A DNA stretch of 64,000 nt from contig JAQJZZ010000010.1 in the NCBI GenBank assembly GCA_030077755.1, forward strand, positions 5,580,001 to 5,644,000. Reading direction: 5' to 3'. Shown in pieces: positions 1 to 11,120 of the stretch. Every line of letters begins with the position of its first letter. Positions within the stretch are counted from its first letter, which is position 1. The DNA is from Filosporella fistucella. Lineage: Eukaryota; Ascomycota; Leotiomycetes; Helotiales. Under the pieces are notes generated by a model. The model had not been told where the DNA came from. It made no database searches and saw only the letters and a list, made by a program, of their open reading frames with translations. The position numbers were made by a program, and so were the translations under genes.

Positions 1-682
1 ATGTCTCGCGCGTAAACATGTGCGTTATGATAAGCCTTGAGCGGATCCGTCTCCCCTCTCGCGGCATCTGGATTGCGAGTGCACTCAACCTTCAACTCCA
101 TAACCACTGTGTTGAAGTCGTATGACTTGGGCATTTCCAAGCCAGATCCTTCTGCTGGCTTTTGGAACACTTTGAGGTAATCTTTAAGCCCTATCTTGCC
201 GCCTTTGAAGGGTACCAACCCAATTCTCTGCGCCAAAACCTCATCCTGAATGATAGAAGTATTATTGTAGACGAAAACCCATTCAATCGCTAAAGTATGG
301 ATTTCAGAGATCAGGATGCGCCGGAAAGCGTTTGCGACAGAGGCGTCGATACCAATGAGAGAAAAGCTGGACTCGAGGGGGGTTGCTTGGTAGAATTCGA
401 CTTTCAGATTTTCTTCAAAAAAATCCTTGCTCCAAGAATGATCTTCTCCAGGGTAATGCCCAGGAAAATCGGTGGAGGTGACATCTGTGACGGTTTCTGA
501 GTTGATTCCAACGATCTGTATCGAAGTCAGTCGGGAAAGTGGTAAATGGTGTAATGGTGATCCTGTATGCGGATAAAGTGTAGTTGATTCTGATAACGTC
601 AAAGACCATGAGGAGGTATACTTACTTTCCTGCGATCTAGCTCTGCCTGGGAGGGCTGGTATCTGTCTGTTGCGGGAGCCAT
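1..682 (-). CDS. RPC40: RNA polymerase I/III subunit AC40 (RPAC1), N-terminal part
   Basis: Shared subunit of RNA polymerases I and III, the counterpart of Rpb3/bacterial alpha, which dimerises with AC19 in the assembly platform. The gene runs off the left edge, so only about 190 N-terminal residues are visible. Exon 1 is 682-626 (MAPATDRYQPSQ...), the intron is 625-516 (GTAAG...ACAG), and exon 2 runs from 515 to the edge. The family signature is clear: FSLIGIDASVANAFRRIL, then IHTLAIEWVFV, then IIQDEVLAQRIGLVPFKG, which is the alpha-like dimerisation region. The start is the first in-frame ATG before exon 1. The gene is head-to-head with the complex I gene beginning at 931, leaving only 248 bp for both promoters. 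Identity is secure; the C-terminal half cannot be judged. Confidence 0.93.
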
Positions 683-930
683 TGGGTTGATATCTGCACA
701 TGGCGGGGTGCTGCAAAATAATTTTTGATGATCAGAATCTCGGAATTGCAGACCCCTGTCAATGCGGCCGCTCTAGCACATTCGGAACTAGCTTAATTTG
801 AGTCGTGAACCTCATCGATTGAGCCAAAGGCGACTCCTTGCCTCGACAGGACAATCACCACTCCTCAATTGACTCGCAGAAGCTCGAGGTCTGGTTACAA
901 TCACCAAATCCGTCTCATTTCTGCATCACA

Positions 931-2460
931 ATGGCAGCATCCATAACCCGGCTGGCCGGCCGCCACGCCAAACGCCTCTGCTTGCGACCCGCACTATCAA
1001 ATTGTTCCTCCCCACGAGCTTCCACTCGACCTTTCTCAACTGTCCCATCTCGAAAATACGCACAGGAATACACAGGCACAAGATTGATTCCTACGGATGA
1101 GCACTTCGCACACCCTACGAACCCTGACGACCCCCAACACCTCAATGTCGCGCCTGATCCAAATTTAGACAGTGAGGCAATTGAGAACAGGAAGATCAGA
1201 CATTACACAGTCAACTTTGGTCCACAACATCCGGCCGCCCACGGTGTATTACGTCTAATCTTGGAACTGAATGGAGAGGAAATCGTTCGATCAGATCCTC
1301 ATGTGGGGTTACTACATCGTGGCACCGAGAAGTTGATCGAGTACAAAACATATCTCCAGGCATTGCCATATTTTGACCGTCTAGATTACGTTTCTATGAT
1401 GACAAACGAGCAATGTTTCTCGCTGGCAGTAGAGAAGCTTCTGAACATTGAGATTCCGGAGCGTGCGAAGTGGATCAGAACACTCTTTGGAGAAATCACT
1501 AGAATCCTGAACCATTTGATGTCTATTTTGTCTCACGCAATGGATGTTGGTGCACTTACACCTTTCTTGTGGGGCTTTGAGGAGCGTGAAAAACTTATGG
1601 TAAATAAAAAATGTTTGATTCTAATGCTTTGAATGCAAATTAACTCAACGCAGGAATTCTATGAAAGAGTGTCTGGAGCTCGTCTCCACGCTGCTTATGT
1701 CCGACCAGGTGGCGTTCACCAAGATATACCTGTTGGCCTTCTTGACGACATTTATCAATGGGCCACTCAGTTCGGCGACCGTATCGATGAGACTGAAGAG
1801 TTGCTGACCGACAACCGTATCTGGATTGGGCGCACGAAAGGTATCGGAGTTGTTTCTGCCGCCGATGCCTTGAATTATTCCTTCACTGGTGTAATGCTTC
1901 GAGGTTCTGGTGTCCCATGGGATGTTCGAAAGAGTCAGCCGTATGACGCTTACGGTGAAGTTGATTTTGATGTCCCGGTTGGTGTAAATGGTGATTGTTA
2001 TGATCGGTATCTCTGTCGAATGGAGGAGTTCAGACAGTCACTCCGCATCATCCACCAATGCCTGAATAAGATGCCTGCAGGACCAATCCGTGTTGAGGAT
2101 TATAAAATTTCGCCCCCTCCCCGAGCCGCTATGAAAGAGAATATGGAGGCTTTGATCCACCACTTTCTTCTGTTCACCAAAGGCTATACCGTCCCACCTG
2201 GAGAGACGTATTCCGCCATTGAGGCACCAAAGGGAGAAATGGGTGTGTTTGTAGTGAGCGACGGCAGTGAGAGGCCATACCGATGCAAGATCAGAGCCCC
2301 TGGTTTTGCACATCTGGGAGGATTTGACCAAATTTCGAGGGGGCACTTGTTGGCTGATGCCGTTGCAATTATTGGGACCATGGATTTGGGTGAGTAAATC
2401 ATAGTTGAGAAATTTTGACCGTGCTGACGAAAAGTAGTGTTCGGAGAGGTCGATCGGTGA
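931..2460 (+). CDS. nuo-49: NADH:ubiquinone oxidoreductase 49 kDa subunit, mitochondrial
   Basis: Core subunit of respiratory complex I (NDUFS2/NuoD family), forming part of the quinone-binding cavity in the peripheral arm. Exons are 931-1599, 1654-2389 and 2438-2460, giving 475 aa. The first ~45 residues are rich in Arg, Ser and Ala and lack acidic residues, fitting a matrix-targeting presequence. Family motifs follow: [14 protein letters not shown] (start of the mature domain), [23 protein letters not shown] and RPGGVHQD. The last exon codes only the end of the canonical MDLVFGEVDR tail, with a split codon that restores the Val. An in-frame stretch upstream of 931 starts at a TTG; the ATG at 931 is preferred because it begins the targeting peptide. 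Divergent from RPC40. Confidence 0.96.
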
Positions 2461-2602
2461 ACGTGCTGAGAGGAGTGGTGGATGTTGTACATTGGTCATA
2501 CAGGCGCATCTTCCTATGTTTGTACAAAGTCTTCGCTGAGTTAGCAATGCCAGCATACGCATTCAAGCTATTTTGTTGTTTCGTGATTACTTACAGATAC
2601 GA

Positions 2603-3793
2603 CTAAGTTGAAGCCATTGCACTGCTTACAACCAATGGTTGTAGCAGTGTGGCCTCCGCCTCCTTGGACTCCTTGAATTCGTTGGATTCCTTTGTGACGT
2701 TGATTTGCTTGCTCTCATTTGCCTCCTTCGCCATTTCCTTGCTATCGTCTAGCTTTGCCGTTGCCAACTTTTCTGTGACTGTTGCCAACGTAGCAATCAC
2801 TGTGGCTGGAGAGTTTTGATAGCTGCTCTTCGTATCGGCAGGCTCAGACATGGACTTTTGCCATATGCGGGGAGTTTTTTGCAGCAAAGTTCGCTCTGCT
2901 AGTGGTGAGGGTGGTGGAAGTGCTGGCATGACATTAAGTTGCTCAGTGTACCATCTCATTCCAGCACCTGGTTGACCCATTTGTAGAGCGCCATTCCACA
3001 AGTAGTCACGAGGAACTTGTCCATTGTCAGGAAAGCCGCGACCCTTGGCAACTTGATCAACATCAACATAGGCTTCGTTTCTTGGAATTTCCGGGGCGAC
3101 TCGTGTCTTTGCATCATCTCCAGAAATGTAATAGCCAACATACTCATATGCCGAGACTTGTGCTTTGGGGTCCCATCCAGCTCGCACATGTTCATTGAAG
3201 TTCTCCGTGTGTCCTCTGTGTTTTTGGCTACCACCCCCAAACTCATAACGGTAATGGCCTTGCTCGAAGTTTCCACCATTGTGTTCGTATCCATAATTCT
3301 GATCATAGCCGTCTTGTTCGGTACTAACCCCAGAGTACTCCTGATGAGGTCCCCCAAACCTTCTTTCGGGTCCCATCGAGTCCTCTCCGCTTACTGTCTC
3401 GCCACTGTTCGCAGGAGCTCGGGTTGTTTGGTAGATATCCTTTCCTTTCTTGGCTTTCCCACCTCGATGCCTCATACGACGCTCGCGTTCGGTAGCATCG
3501 AAAATCACCTCGCATTCACATTCTCCATTCTGATGCTTTGCACGATGTATCTCCTCGTCCTTCAGAATCTTTGCATTCCAAACAATCCGAGAGCATGGGT
3601 GGCAGTTCTCATTGAAGAAAAGCGGTCGCTCCGCAGGAAACTTGCAGGGTGGAAAGTTTGGGTTGGACAAACTCAAAGGGCATTGATGAAGATATGGGAC
3701 TGAGCAATGTCCACACATGTAACCCACATACTCCCGAACACACTAACAACGTTAGTAGATAGTCATGGAGTGTTTTTAAGTTCAACATACCAT
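2603..3793 (-). CDS. Cys-rich N-terminus protein of unknown function
   Basis: I do not recognise a named family. The best model has an exon of just the start codon (3793-3791), a 48-bp intron 3790-3743 (GTATGT, branch CTACTAAC, TTAG) and exon 2 3742-2603, for 380 aa. The N-terminus reads MCVREYVGYMCGHC, followed by further Cys (about residues 22, 33, 48 and 51, the last pair as CHPC), so it may bind zinc or sit in a small Cys-rich module. The middle is low-complexity, rich in Gly, Tyr, Asn, Glu and His, and the C-terminus is a Lys/Glu/Ser run with KES-type repeats, likely disordered. Without the upstream exon translation would start at an internal Met (MCGHC), losing the first Cys. The reading frame is long and opposes only short frames, so coding status is likely. 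Confidence 0.72.
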
Positions 3794-3826
3794 TTTGCCG
3801 TTATGGTATGCGGCTGATATTTGTTG

Positions 3827-3935
3827 ATTGAGATCGAAAGAGGTCTGTGTTGTGGTCTGATATGAGGTTAGGATGTATTGAGATCAAAGGAGGTTTGTGT
3901 TATGGATTGGTAAAGAAACAAGCTTCAGAGAAACC
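3827..3935. repeat. 50-bp tandem duplication upstream of the Cys-rich gene
   Basis: Two near-identical copies about 50 bp apart begin ATTGAGATCGAAAGAGG (3827) and ATTGAGATCAAAGGAGG (3877), each followed by a TGTGTT(G/A)TGG stretch. They lie immediately upstream of the minus-strand gene starting at 3793, so they fall in its 5' UTR or promoter. Confidence 0.6.
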
Positions 3936-3957
3936 CCATGTTTAAATAGATGGACAA

Positions 3958-4990
3958 GGAGGAGTGAATCCAACGAACGGCTTCGTACCTTCCGTGTGAC
4001 TAGATATTTGTGATCCAGCTGTAGAAGTATTGAAATTCGATACTTCCCAATGATGGATTCAACGTCCTATGTTGGCTCTGAATGTTTGGTCAATTGAGGA
4101 GTGGATTCAACGAACAGCTTCGTACCTTCCGTGTTACTATCTCCTTCCGTATGACCAGATTCTTATGACCCAGTTATAGAAGTACTGAGATTCGGTCCTT
4201 CCCGATGGTGTATCAAAAGTCCTATGTTGGAGAAATGCTAATAGCTGAATATTTGGTTAATTGAGGAGTGAATCCGGTAAACGACCTCGGATTGTCCAAA
4301 TGATTGGATATTCAAGATGATATTGCAGGAGTACTAGGATTCGACCCTTTCCAGTTGTGGATTTAATTTCGTGTGTTGGATAAGAGCTGACAGCTGATAA
4401 TTTGGAATGTGAGGAGTGAGTATTCTTAGAGATATTCAAAATTTCGCGCAATCAGATACTCGGATGAAGTTGTTAGGGCATAAGGTTCGGTCCTTCTCAA
4501 TAGTGTATGTGATATCTTGGATTGAAGGGCAGCCAACGGCCAAATATTCAGAAATCAATAGCAAATCCAGGGCAGAGCTCGAAAATTCCCAGTACTTTGC
4601 TCAAAAATCGTTTGCTGAAATATTGGTTCGGTCTTTCCTCAATGGGATCTGTCTTGTGTTAGAGAAATAACAATATTTAAGCACCTCGAAATTAAGAATC
4701 GAATCCAACAAACGAGTTCGGACTCTCGAGTGACTTACTCAAGACTTAGTTGCTGGAATATCTGGACTCAGTCCTTCCTACTATTGTCAGCTATCTTGTC
4801 TCAGGATAAAACTACAAATACATAATTAGAAAATGAAGAAAGAATCTAATGAAAGACTTCTGACTTTCCGAGTGACTTACTCAGCCTATTTGCAGAAGTA
4901 CTGTGAGCCGGGCCAGCCAAGTGATATCAACTGTCTTAGATTGTGTGTGAGCCAATGACGCGTTGTTAAAGATCGAATTTTTGGGATATG
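3958..4990. repeat. Degenerate tandem array, units about 137-167 bp
   Basis: By eye, similar blocks begin with GGAGTGAATCCAACGAAC-like text at about 3961, 4098, 4265 and 4413. Related GAATCcAAC/GAATCtAAT blocks lie at about 4701 and 4842. Each is followed by a cTTCG.aCcTTCCGtGTgAC-like line and then an 'AGAAGTAcTGAgATTCGgtCCTTCcC' line. Unit spacing is 137, 167 and 148 bp, then a gap of about two units, then 141 bp. Copies are diverged and carry indels, so this is an old array rather than a recent expansion. Confidence 0.6.
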
Positions 4991-6049
4991 GAGATTCGAT
5001 CCTTCTTCAAGATGTTAGCAGAGAATTAGAAGATGAACGCAGCACAGTCTACCGATTTACGCTGTGACAAGAAGTATATACCTGAGGTTTGAGCGGTGTT
5101 GAGTATGAAAACACGTTCGATGCAGGACAAACTCCCTGACTTTAGCTTCTCTTGTAGTGCTGCTCGATATCTGTATGTTGAGCAAAATTGTATGCAAGGG
5201 TAGTGTTGAAAAAATGCAGTTAAAAATAAAAAATAATAACGATGCTTGGAGTTCGAGCTGGTGGGGACTTAGTTGACTACCTGGAACCAGATATCGCATT
5301 AGTTGAGCGGCTATTGTGAAGCAGAAGCAAAGAATAAAGAAGATTCATCACTGAAATCGGCAAGTCAAGCTATGCTTCGCCTTGACCCCAGATACATGTA
5401 ATTGCGGTGTTATTATCGATGTTCGCCATGGCAAGCCGGCCTCTGTTCTCCATAGGTACTTTCCACTTGCAACACTTGTCCCGTAGTAAATTCGTCATTG
5501 CTATCTGCACCAAGTTGTTGTGCTGAAGATCACGGATGAGAAATTCGGTATTATTGTCCTAGGAATCCAGCACCTTCTTCAAATTCTGGACTTCAGGCTG
5601 AGTTGCCTTCAGACCTGAATGAGGCAGGCGCGATACTCTCCAGGGGTTATCGTATGAATGTGTGCTGGCAATAGAAGAATATGACTTTGAAGACAAGTAA
5701 TATAAGCGAAAACTTCTCAACTTACTTGAGCACTCAGCCTCTATGCGTACTAGAGGTTCGTAAAGGCTAGTATGCTTGCGGAGTATGATGGCGATAAGAG
5801 CAGTCTTCGTAGCGTAGACTGCGCGAGTTGAACGATGTTGTAAATGTATTGTTGAAAGGAAGAGAATGTTTGGGAGTAAATGAGGGCATATATACCTAGT
5901 ACTGTAGGAGTGAATGCTCAAACTTTATATCTATTACGAGCGATTCGTCTTTGTGTTCAGTTGATGCAATGTATCTCACGCAGCTACCATAAACCTTACT
6001 ATTTGGGAGGGAACTCCTCCCCTATTCTATTCGATACTTCCAAAACTGA

Positions 6050-6960
6050 TAAACCATGATTAGTAACTTATGAAAAAAGCCTGTGTTCGTTCTGCATATT
6101 GGTTCTATAGCAACACCACGATCCATCCATCTTGTTCGCACCTTCCACGAAAGTCTAAAATGCCAATAACCTATGTCAGAAACTCGAGTTTGTTTCACAT
6201 CTTGGTTATATGACCCTTGGAGATACTTCAATCCCTTCGTATCATTCGCGAGTTCTGTAAATAATCTGATATGCCGAATATCTTACAACAGACGCTTGCA
6301 TTCATGTTGCACGCTAGTAGTTCTACCTGAGTCCAATGGGAACAGCTCATGTTTATTCTCTTACTTGATTCTATAACCCTGAAGAGATTATTCAATCCTT
6401 TTGTGTTCTTTACGATTTTCCTTAGTATTATATACCGAAAAATTATGCTAAAAGCTTGCGTCCATCCTCCTGCTTTGTTCTATAGTCATGGAGCTACTCC
6501 TTTCAAATGATTAGCGACTCTCTGAATAGTGTAACATATAAATGTATGATGCCAGGAGCTTATGTTCGTTACCCATCTTGATTCAAATTGTTGAGAGACT
6601 CTTACATTTTCTGCGACTTTCCCACACTTGTTTTTACTATACTTGAAAGTCGCGTCATTTCTACGTGTCGGTTCTCATGCTGAAAAACTTCTTCTGTTCG
6701 TATAAGTGTGACTCCACTAATGTTGTAGAGTGTTAGACACTCGCGTTTATTGTACTTCTGAAATTTGGCTTCGTACATTCGTAACTAACATCATAGCGCA
6801 TCCTACCAGATGTTCACACTCGCTGACATACTGAGTTCTATTGACCTTGGAAAATTCGAGCTCTCTATCCATTCGTGGTTCTCCCATAGTCTGTTATGCT
6901 AGAAGTTCGCGATCATTGCCCTACTTTGCTTTTGGACTTTGGAGAGGTTGCGCGACTGGT
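6050..6960. repeat. Second degenerate tandem array, units about 107 bp
   Basis: Blocks resembling GCTTGTGTTCGTT..CATCTTGGTTCTATAG recur near 6079, 6187, 6294 (short copy), 6345, 6454 and 6558, with weaker copies near 6690, 6780 and 6905. Each is followed by a 'TACTTCAATCCTTTCGT' line and then 'TATATgCCGAAAa'. Spacing is about 104-109 bp except for the truncated copy. I found no clear link to the array at 3.96-4.99 kb in either orientation. Confidence 0.55.
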
Positions 6961-9507
6961 AAATTCGAAAGCTCTCAGGCGTGTGACTAACTAGAAGCCA
7001 CGAAGAGATATAATACTATCGATGACTCTATAATACGAAGCGTTCTCGCCAATAGTACTGTCATCTTCTGCAAAGGAACTACCTAGAAGCAAACATATAT
7101 TGAATTTACAAGATTTCGGTTATCCTGTGACAAATTGTTGATGGCAACCTGAAATGATCCTCTGGTATTTTATTGTAGCATAGATATGAGCGTCCATAGC
7201 CATTCTGACAAGCCTCTTCTGTGCTTTCATTTTAATAAGTACTTCATGACAAGTGTGAATCTCTCCCATCCTCTGGATCACAAAAACGATTCATGAGAGC
7301 CTTGATTGAATATAGAAACTTCCACTATAAATTGCTCGCTATACTTCTCCGGCAATCTCAGAGAAGTTTGTAAGTTCAAGGTGGCGACGCATGAAAATGT
7401 CAGAACTAATTGTGCACCCAGTGTTTTTGACACCTTTGTTTTCTCATTGGATGTGACTACTTTGAAAGGAGACTGGAACAGTTTGTATCTGTTGGGAACT
7501 ATTACTTGATAGTGGAAAAATTACATCAACGGGGGAAGGATAAGTGAAATGCACAAGAAGGATTGAGATATAGCAAGTTCTACTTCCCAGGTAAATGTAC
7601 ATATAATTAAGCGAGAAGATAGGGGCTGTGAATGGACGCACCAGCAGTCCAATGGGTTCTGGCTGCTTCAGCTGAAACTCTCGGAATGCTTTTAAAATGT
7701 TTCGATTGATCAATACTATTCATGTGCATAGTTGCAGAAATCAATGCGCCAATCGCTGTTACATTGAATTCAAACGTGAGTGCCCCAAATTGGCTCTTTG
7801 ACGTGTGGGTACTGCCCTTCCACTGGCTGCAGACATGGACAAACATTCAGGTCTGAGAAAAAATGGTAGCTTTGCCAAATTTTGGATGACCGCTTTATAC
7901 TAGCGAATGAAACACAGCAGTGACGGTATAATACTGGTTTCAGCAAGCTGCATTTCGCTCTTTCACGGCAGCTTCGGCTCTTGGCACGAGGCAGCATTCG
8001 GGGATCGAGTCCGTCAAGGTCACAAGTTCAATGAGATCATGAAAGCTCATTTTGAGGCATGAATAAAGTACAAAAGTTCTATTGTCCCAGCTGCAAAAGT
8101 GGATGCGAGAGATGAAGGTTTCCTGATTTAGGGACGAGGCCAAACCCCCCTGGCATTTCCATGATCCGGAGCTTCCATCTTTATACTCAAAGCGGTTGTG
8201 AATCATCACTTCAAATTCTTCCCCATGCTCGTATTAGTCATTGGATTTGCAAGAAGCAGTATAAATACAGTCCGGTCGACTTTCAAGATTGAACTGTCTC
8301 CCAAAATTATTGCTGCACTAAGACCATCTGCTACATGCGAGACTCGATCCACATCATACATTCTCGGTAGTACACAAAGACCTTTCACTCGAGCGGATCT
8401 TCTGCAAGTTTATGTCCTCCCCACTCGACAAATTTGACAGAAATCGTACACAATAAAGCAGTACGTACCTGTTTAGCTTTGACGACCATCTGCTGCAGGA
8501 CAATGGCACACCAATATAGATTTAATCAGTATGTTAGAGTTCTCCCTGTCCATAGGAGATAGGGGCTCCTTCAGTGTTTGGAATGTTCAGAGCTTTTCAA
8601 CGCAGTAACACAATTTAACCCATACTGATTTCCATAGCCTCTGTGGGCACACAGGTACAGGCCCCGCCGTACAAAATATTCATAACTCACATGGCAACGA
8701 TTCATTCAACACAATTGGTTGATCTCTTCAGATCAGCTGCCCGTTTTGCAACCCAATCAACAAATGCCAAACATCAGACTAGGGGAAGGAGTCATTGCGA
8801 TGCTCGGCTGAACTACCTCATCTGTTTTGCTCGATGACTGGCGTGTCGTTCGTGCTTGCGGCATTGACGATATATCCCCCGAAGACTGGAATCTGGCGTA
8901 CCAACAGGGAGTCTTATATACACAAATGGCTTGGTTTCCAAACCCTATGGACAGGTGGATATCAGTGGAAATGAAGGAAGAAGTACGGGAGGCTTGTCAG
9001 GAGGGGTAATAACGAGAGTCTCTTCGTCGTGGAGGCACCGCTTTGGAGATCCTACGAGAACAAGATTTGCAGGTATGACGTCCCAGCTGAATGCCTTCAT
9101 GCATCAAAGGCAGTCGGCGATGTAGTTGAAAGTAGGCATTATGCGAGAGTGAAGCCGACTCTGAACGCCACACTGTATATGTAAGTACCTGTGGTAGATG
9201 TTTAATGCTCGAAGAATTCCAGAACGTTCACAAAGTATCTTTACTCGTTCACTAATTGAAATTAATGAGCAATATTAAAATTCAAAAGTCTTCCATGTAG
9301 GATGCTGACGAGAAACTGATATCAGACAGAGATAAACTGAAGCAGCCTGTACACTACTGTGATGTATACTCGAAAACTTGAGCGTTGATATTCATAGCTG
9401 AAGGGGAATTGAAAAATGTAGAGGTTTCATTGGTACAAAAGGGAATCAGTTCTATTAGTCCATTTGGACCAGAAACTTGTTGACTAGACTACATATGCAC
9501 AAAATCT

Positions 9508-10660
9508 CTACTCTTCTGAAGCGGCTGCACCTGTGATAATCTCGACCAACTCGTTGGTAATCACGGCTTGACGAGTTCGGTTGAACAGAATCTGGTATTT
9601 GTTGATCATGTCACCAGCGTTGTTCGAGGCGTTCTGTCATTAATTAGCTCATAGAACATTACATAGGTTACTGTTTTTTTGACTCACATCCATAGCGTTT
9701 CGGCGAGCTGATTGTTCGCAAGCGTGACCTTCCGCAAGAGCCCAGTAGAGCGAGTTGGACAGAGCGTACTCACGGAGGTTAGCTAGGACTTCATCATCAA
9801 TCTCGAATGCTGAGAAGTTGGCTACATATTATCTGTTAGCAGTTGTAATATCCCACTGCTACTTCACTACTTACGAGAATTGGCGATGGCCTCCTCAGAG
9901 AAAGCTTCAATTGGGGTTGGCTCGTAGCTTGTGGCGTTGATGAACTTGTTGTAGACGATTTGAATCGAGGAATAGTCGGTTGGTAGGAGAGAGATCTGAT
10001 CGGCGATAGCAGCGGCTTCTGCAAATGTGGGAATATCCTTTCCAATTCCAGAGAAACTCAACACAAAGTTCTTGCTGTTTGACCGGAGCAATTGAGCCTT
10101 GCATTTCTCGCCCAAAACGACAATATCGGTATCTGGCTTATCCTGGAGCATCTTACGGACGCGCTTCGATAATCCAGAGTGAATACCACCGCAAAGACCC
10201 TTGTCTGAAGATGCCACAACGATCAAGCTCTTCTTGTCCCCCTCAAGTGGCTTTGTCTCAGCATTCTCGAAAACAGCGTTTGAGGTCTTTCCGTATTGTC
10301 GGGATTCGGTCATTGCGCGTGTCGCACGAGAGAGCTTTGTGGAGGCAACGACAGCCATGGTCTAAAGAATCGGAGTAATCAGTAATGGCAAGGAGGATTT
10401 CGGAAGAAGTTATGGACCTTTGTGATCTTCTCGATGTTCTTGATGGACTTGAGTCTGTCCTCAATCTCACGAAGGGTAGCATATGTTGCCGCATTTGGGG
10501 CAGGTCTGTAGATAGAAACAATTAGACATTCTCTCCCAATAATCCCTCATCGTCTTGATCTTCAGTGATTGAGGGCTCTAATCCCCTGCGACCGGAATTC
10601 TCACCTGGCAGACGCCGTAGCGGCAGCCCTCAAGGCCGGACGCGCAGCTCTTGAAAGCAT
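9508..10660 (-). CDS. ATP3: Mitochondrial F1Fo-ATP synthase gamma subunit
   Basis: Central rotor stalk of the mitochondrial ATP synthase, coupling proton flow through Fo to catalysis in F1. There are five exons: 10660-10605, 10505-10418, 10361-9875, 9821-9688 and 9633-9508, giving 296 aa. The presequence [13 protein letters not shown] is typical for matrix import. Then come [32 protein letters not shown], the [14 protein letters not shown] signature, and the C-terminal rotor helix [22 protein letters not shown] followed by ITGAAA. The donor of intron 2 is GTCCAT, weaker than the rest, but the protein needs the junction (ITK/TMAVV). Length is normal for the family. It is divergent from topoisomerase I, with 460 bp between starts and a CCAAT box at 10820-10824. 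Confidence 0.96.
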
Positions 10661-11120
10661 CTTGGTCGACAAAGGGAACAGTATCGAACCTGTAGGTAAT
10701 TAGGTTCAATTGACCACGAGTTGCGTTCGAGATCAATTGATGTTCGGGTGGTCGGTTGTTCACTTTCAAGGTCGTCAAACTTCATTCACCAAGCTATCCG
10801 ACCCGTTAGTCAGCAACGGCCAATAGGAACTCGCAACGGTGTCTTAGAGACTTTTACTTTTGAGGCACGCATTCCACCAAGTCCTTCTCTGCATGCTCAT
10901 AAATCGCCTTATTCCTCGACGACTTCTTGTTTCCAGACCACTCACACTTACAATCTCAATACTCAACATCCAACAGTTCAAGAGGCACGTTTCGACGCGT
11001 CTAAAGATCACTTTAGCGCGGTCCACTACCACATACTGACGACGGTTCAGCTCTCACACTCCCGAGAGAGTCTCAACCTTACACCGAACCTTGCCTATTC
11101 TCTCTTCCAAACACCACAAG
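10661..11120. promoter_or_regulatory. Divergent promoter of ATP3 and TOP1
   Basis: This 460-bp spacer separates two divergent starts. It holds a CCAAT pentamer at 10820-10824 and pyrimidine/adenine-rich leader sequence in front of the TOP1 ATG. No TATA box stands out. Shared control of the two genes is possible but not shown by the sequence. Confidence 0.45.

Larger units (their letters stand above)
3794..9507. other. A/T-rich gene desert with degenerate repeats
   Basis: No credible gene was found in 5.7 kb. The sequence is A/T-rich, open frames are short and none shows a family motif or a plausible splice chain. It contains two degenerate tandem arrays (annotated separately). A stretch near 8640-9130 has overlapping short frames that could be a decayed gene, but I cannot identify a parent. 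RIP-type decay of an old repeat cluster is a possible cause but is inference only. Confidence 0.6.

Noticed and set aside
838..930. Upstream extension of the complex I 49 kDa subunit
   Set aside because: The in-frame extension starts at a TTG; the ATG at 931 opens a normal mitochondrial presequence.
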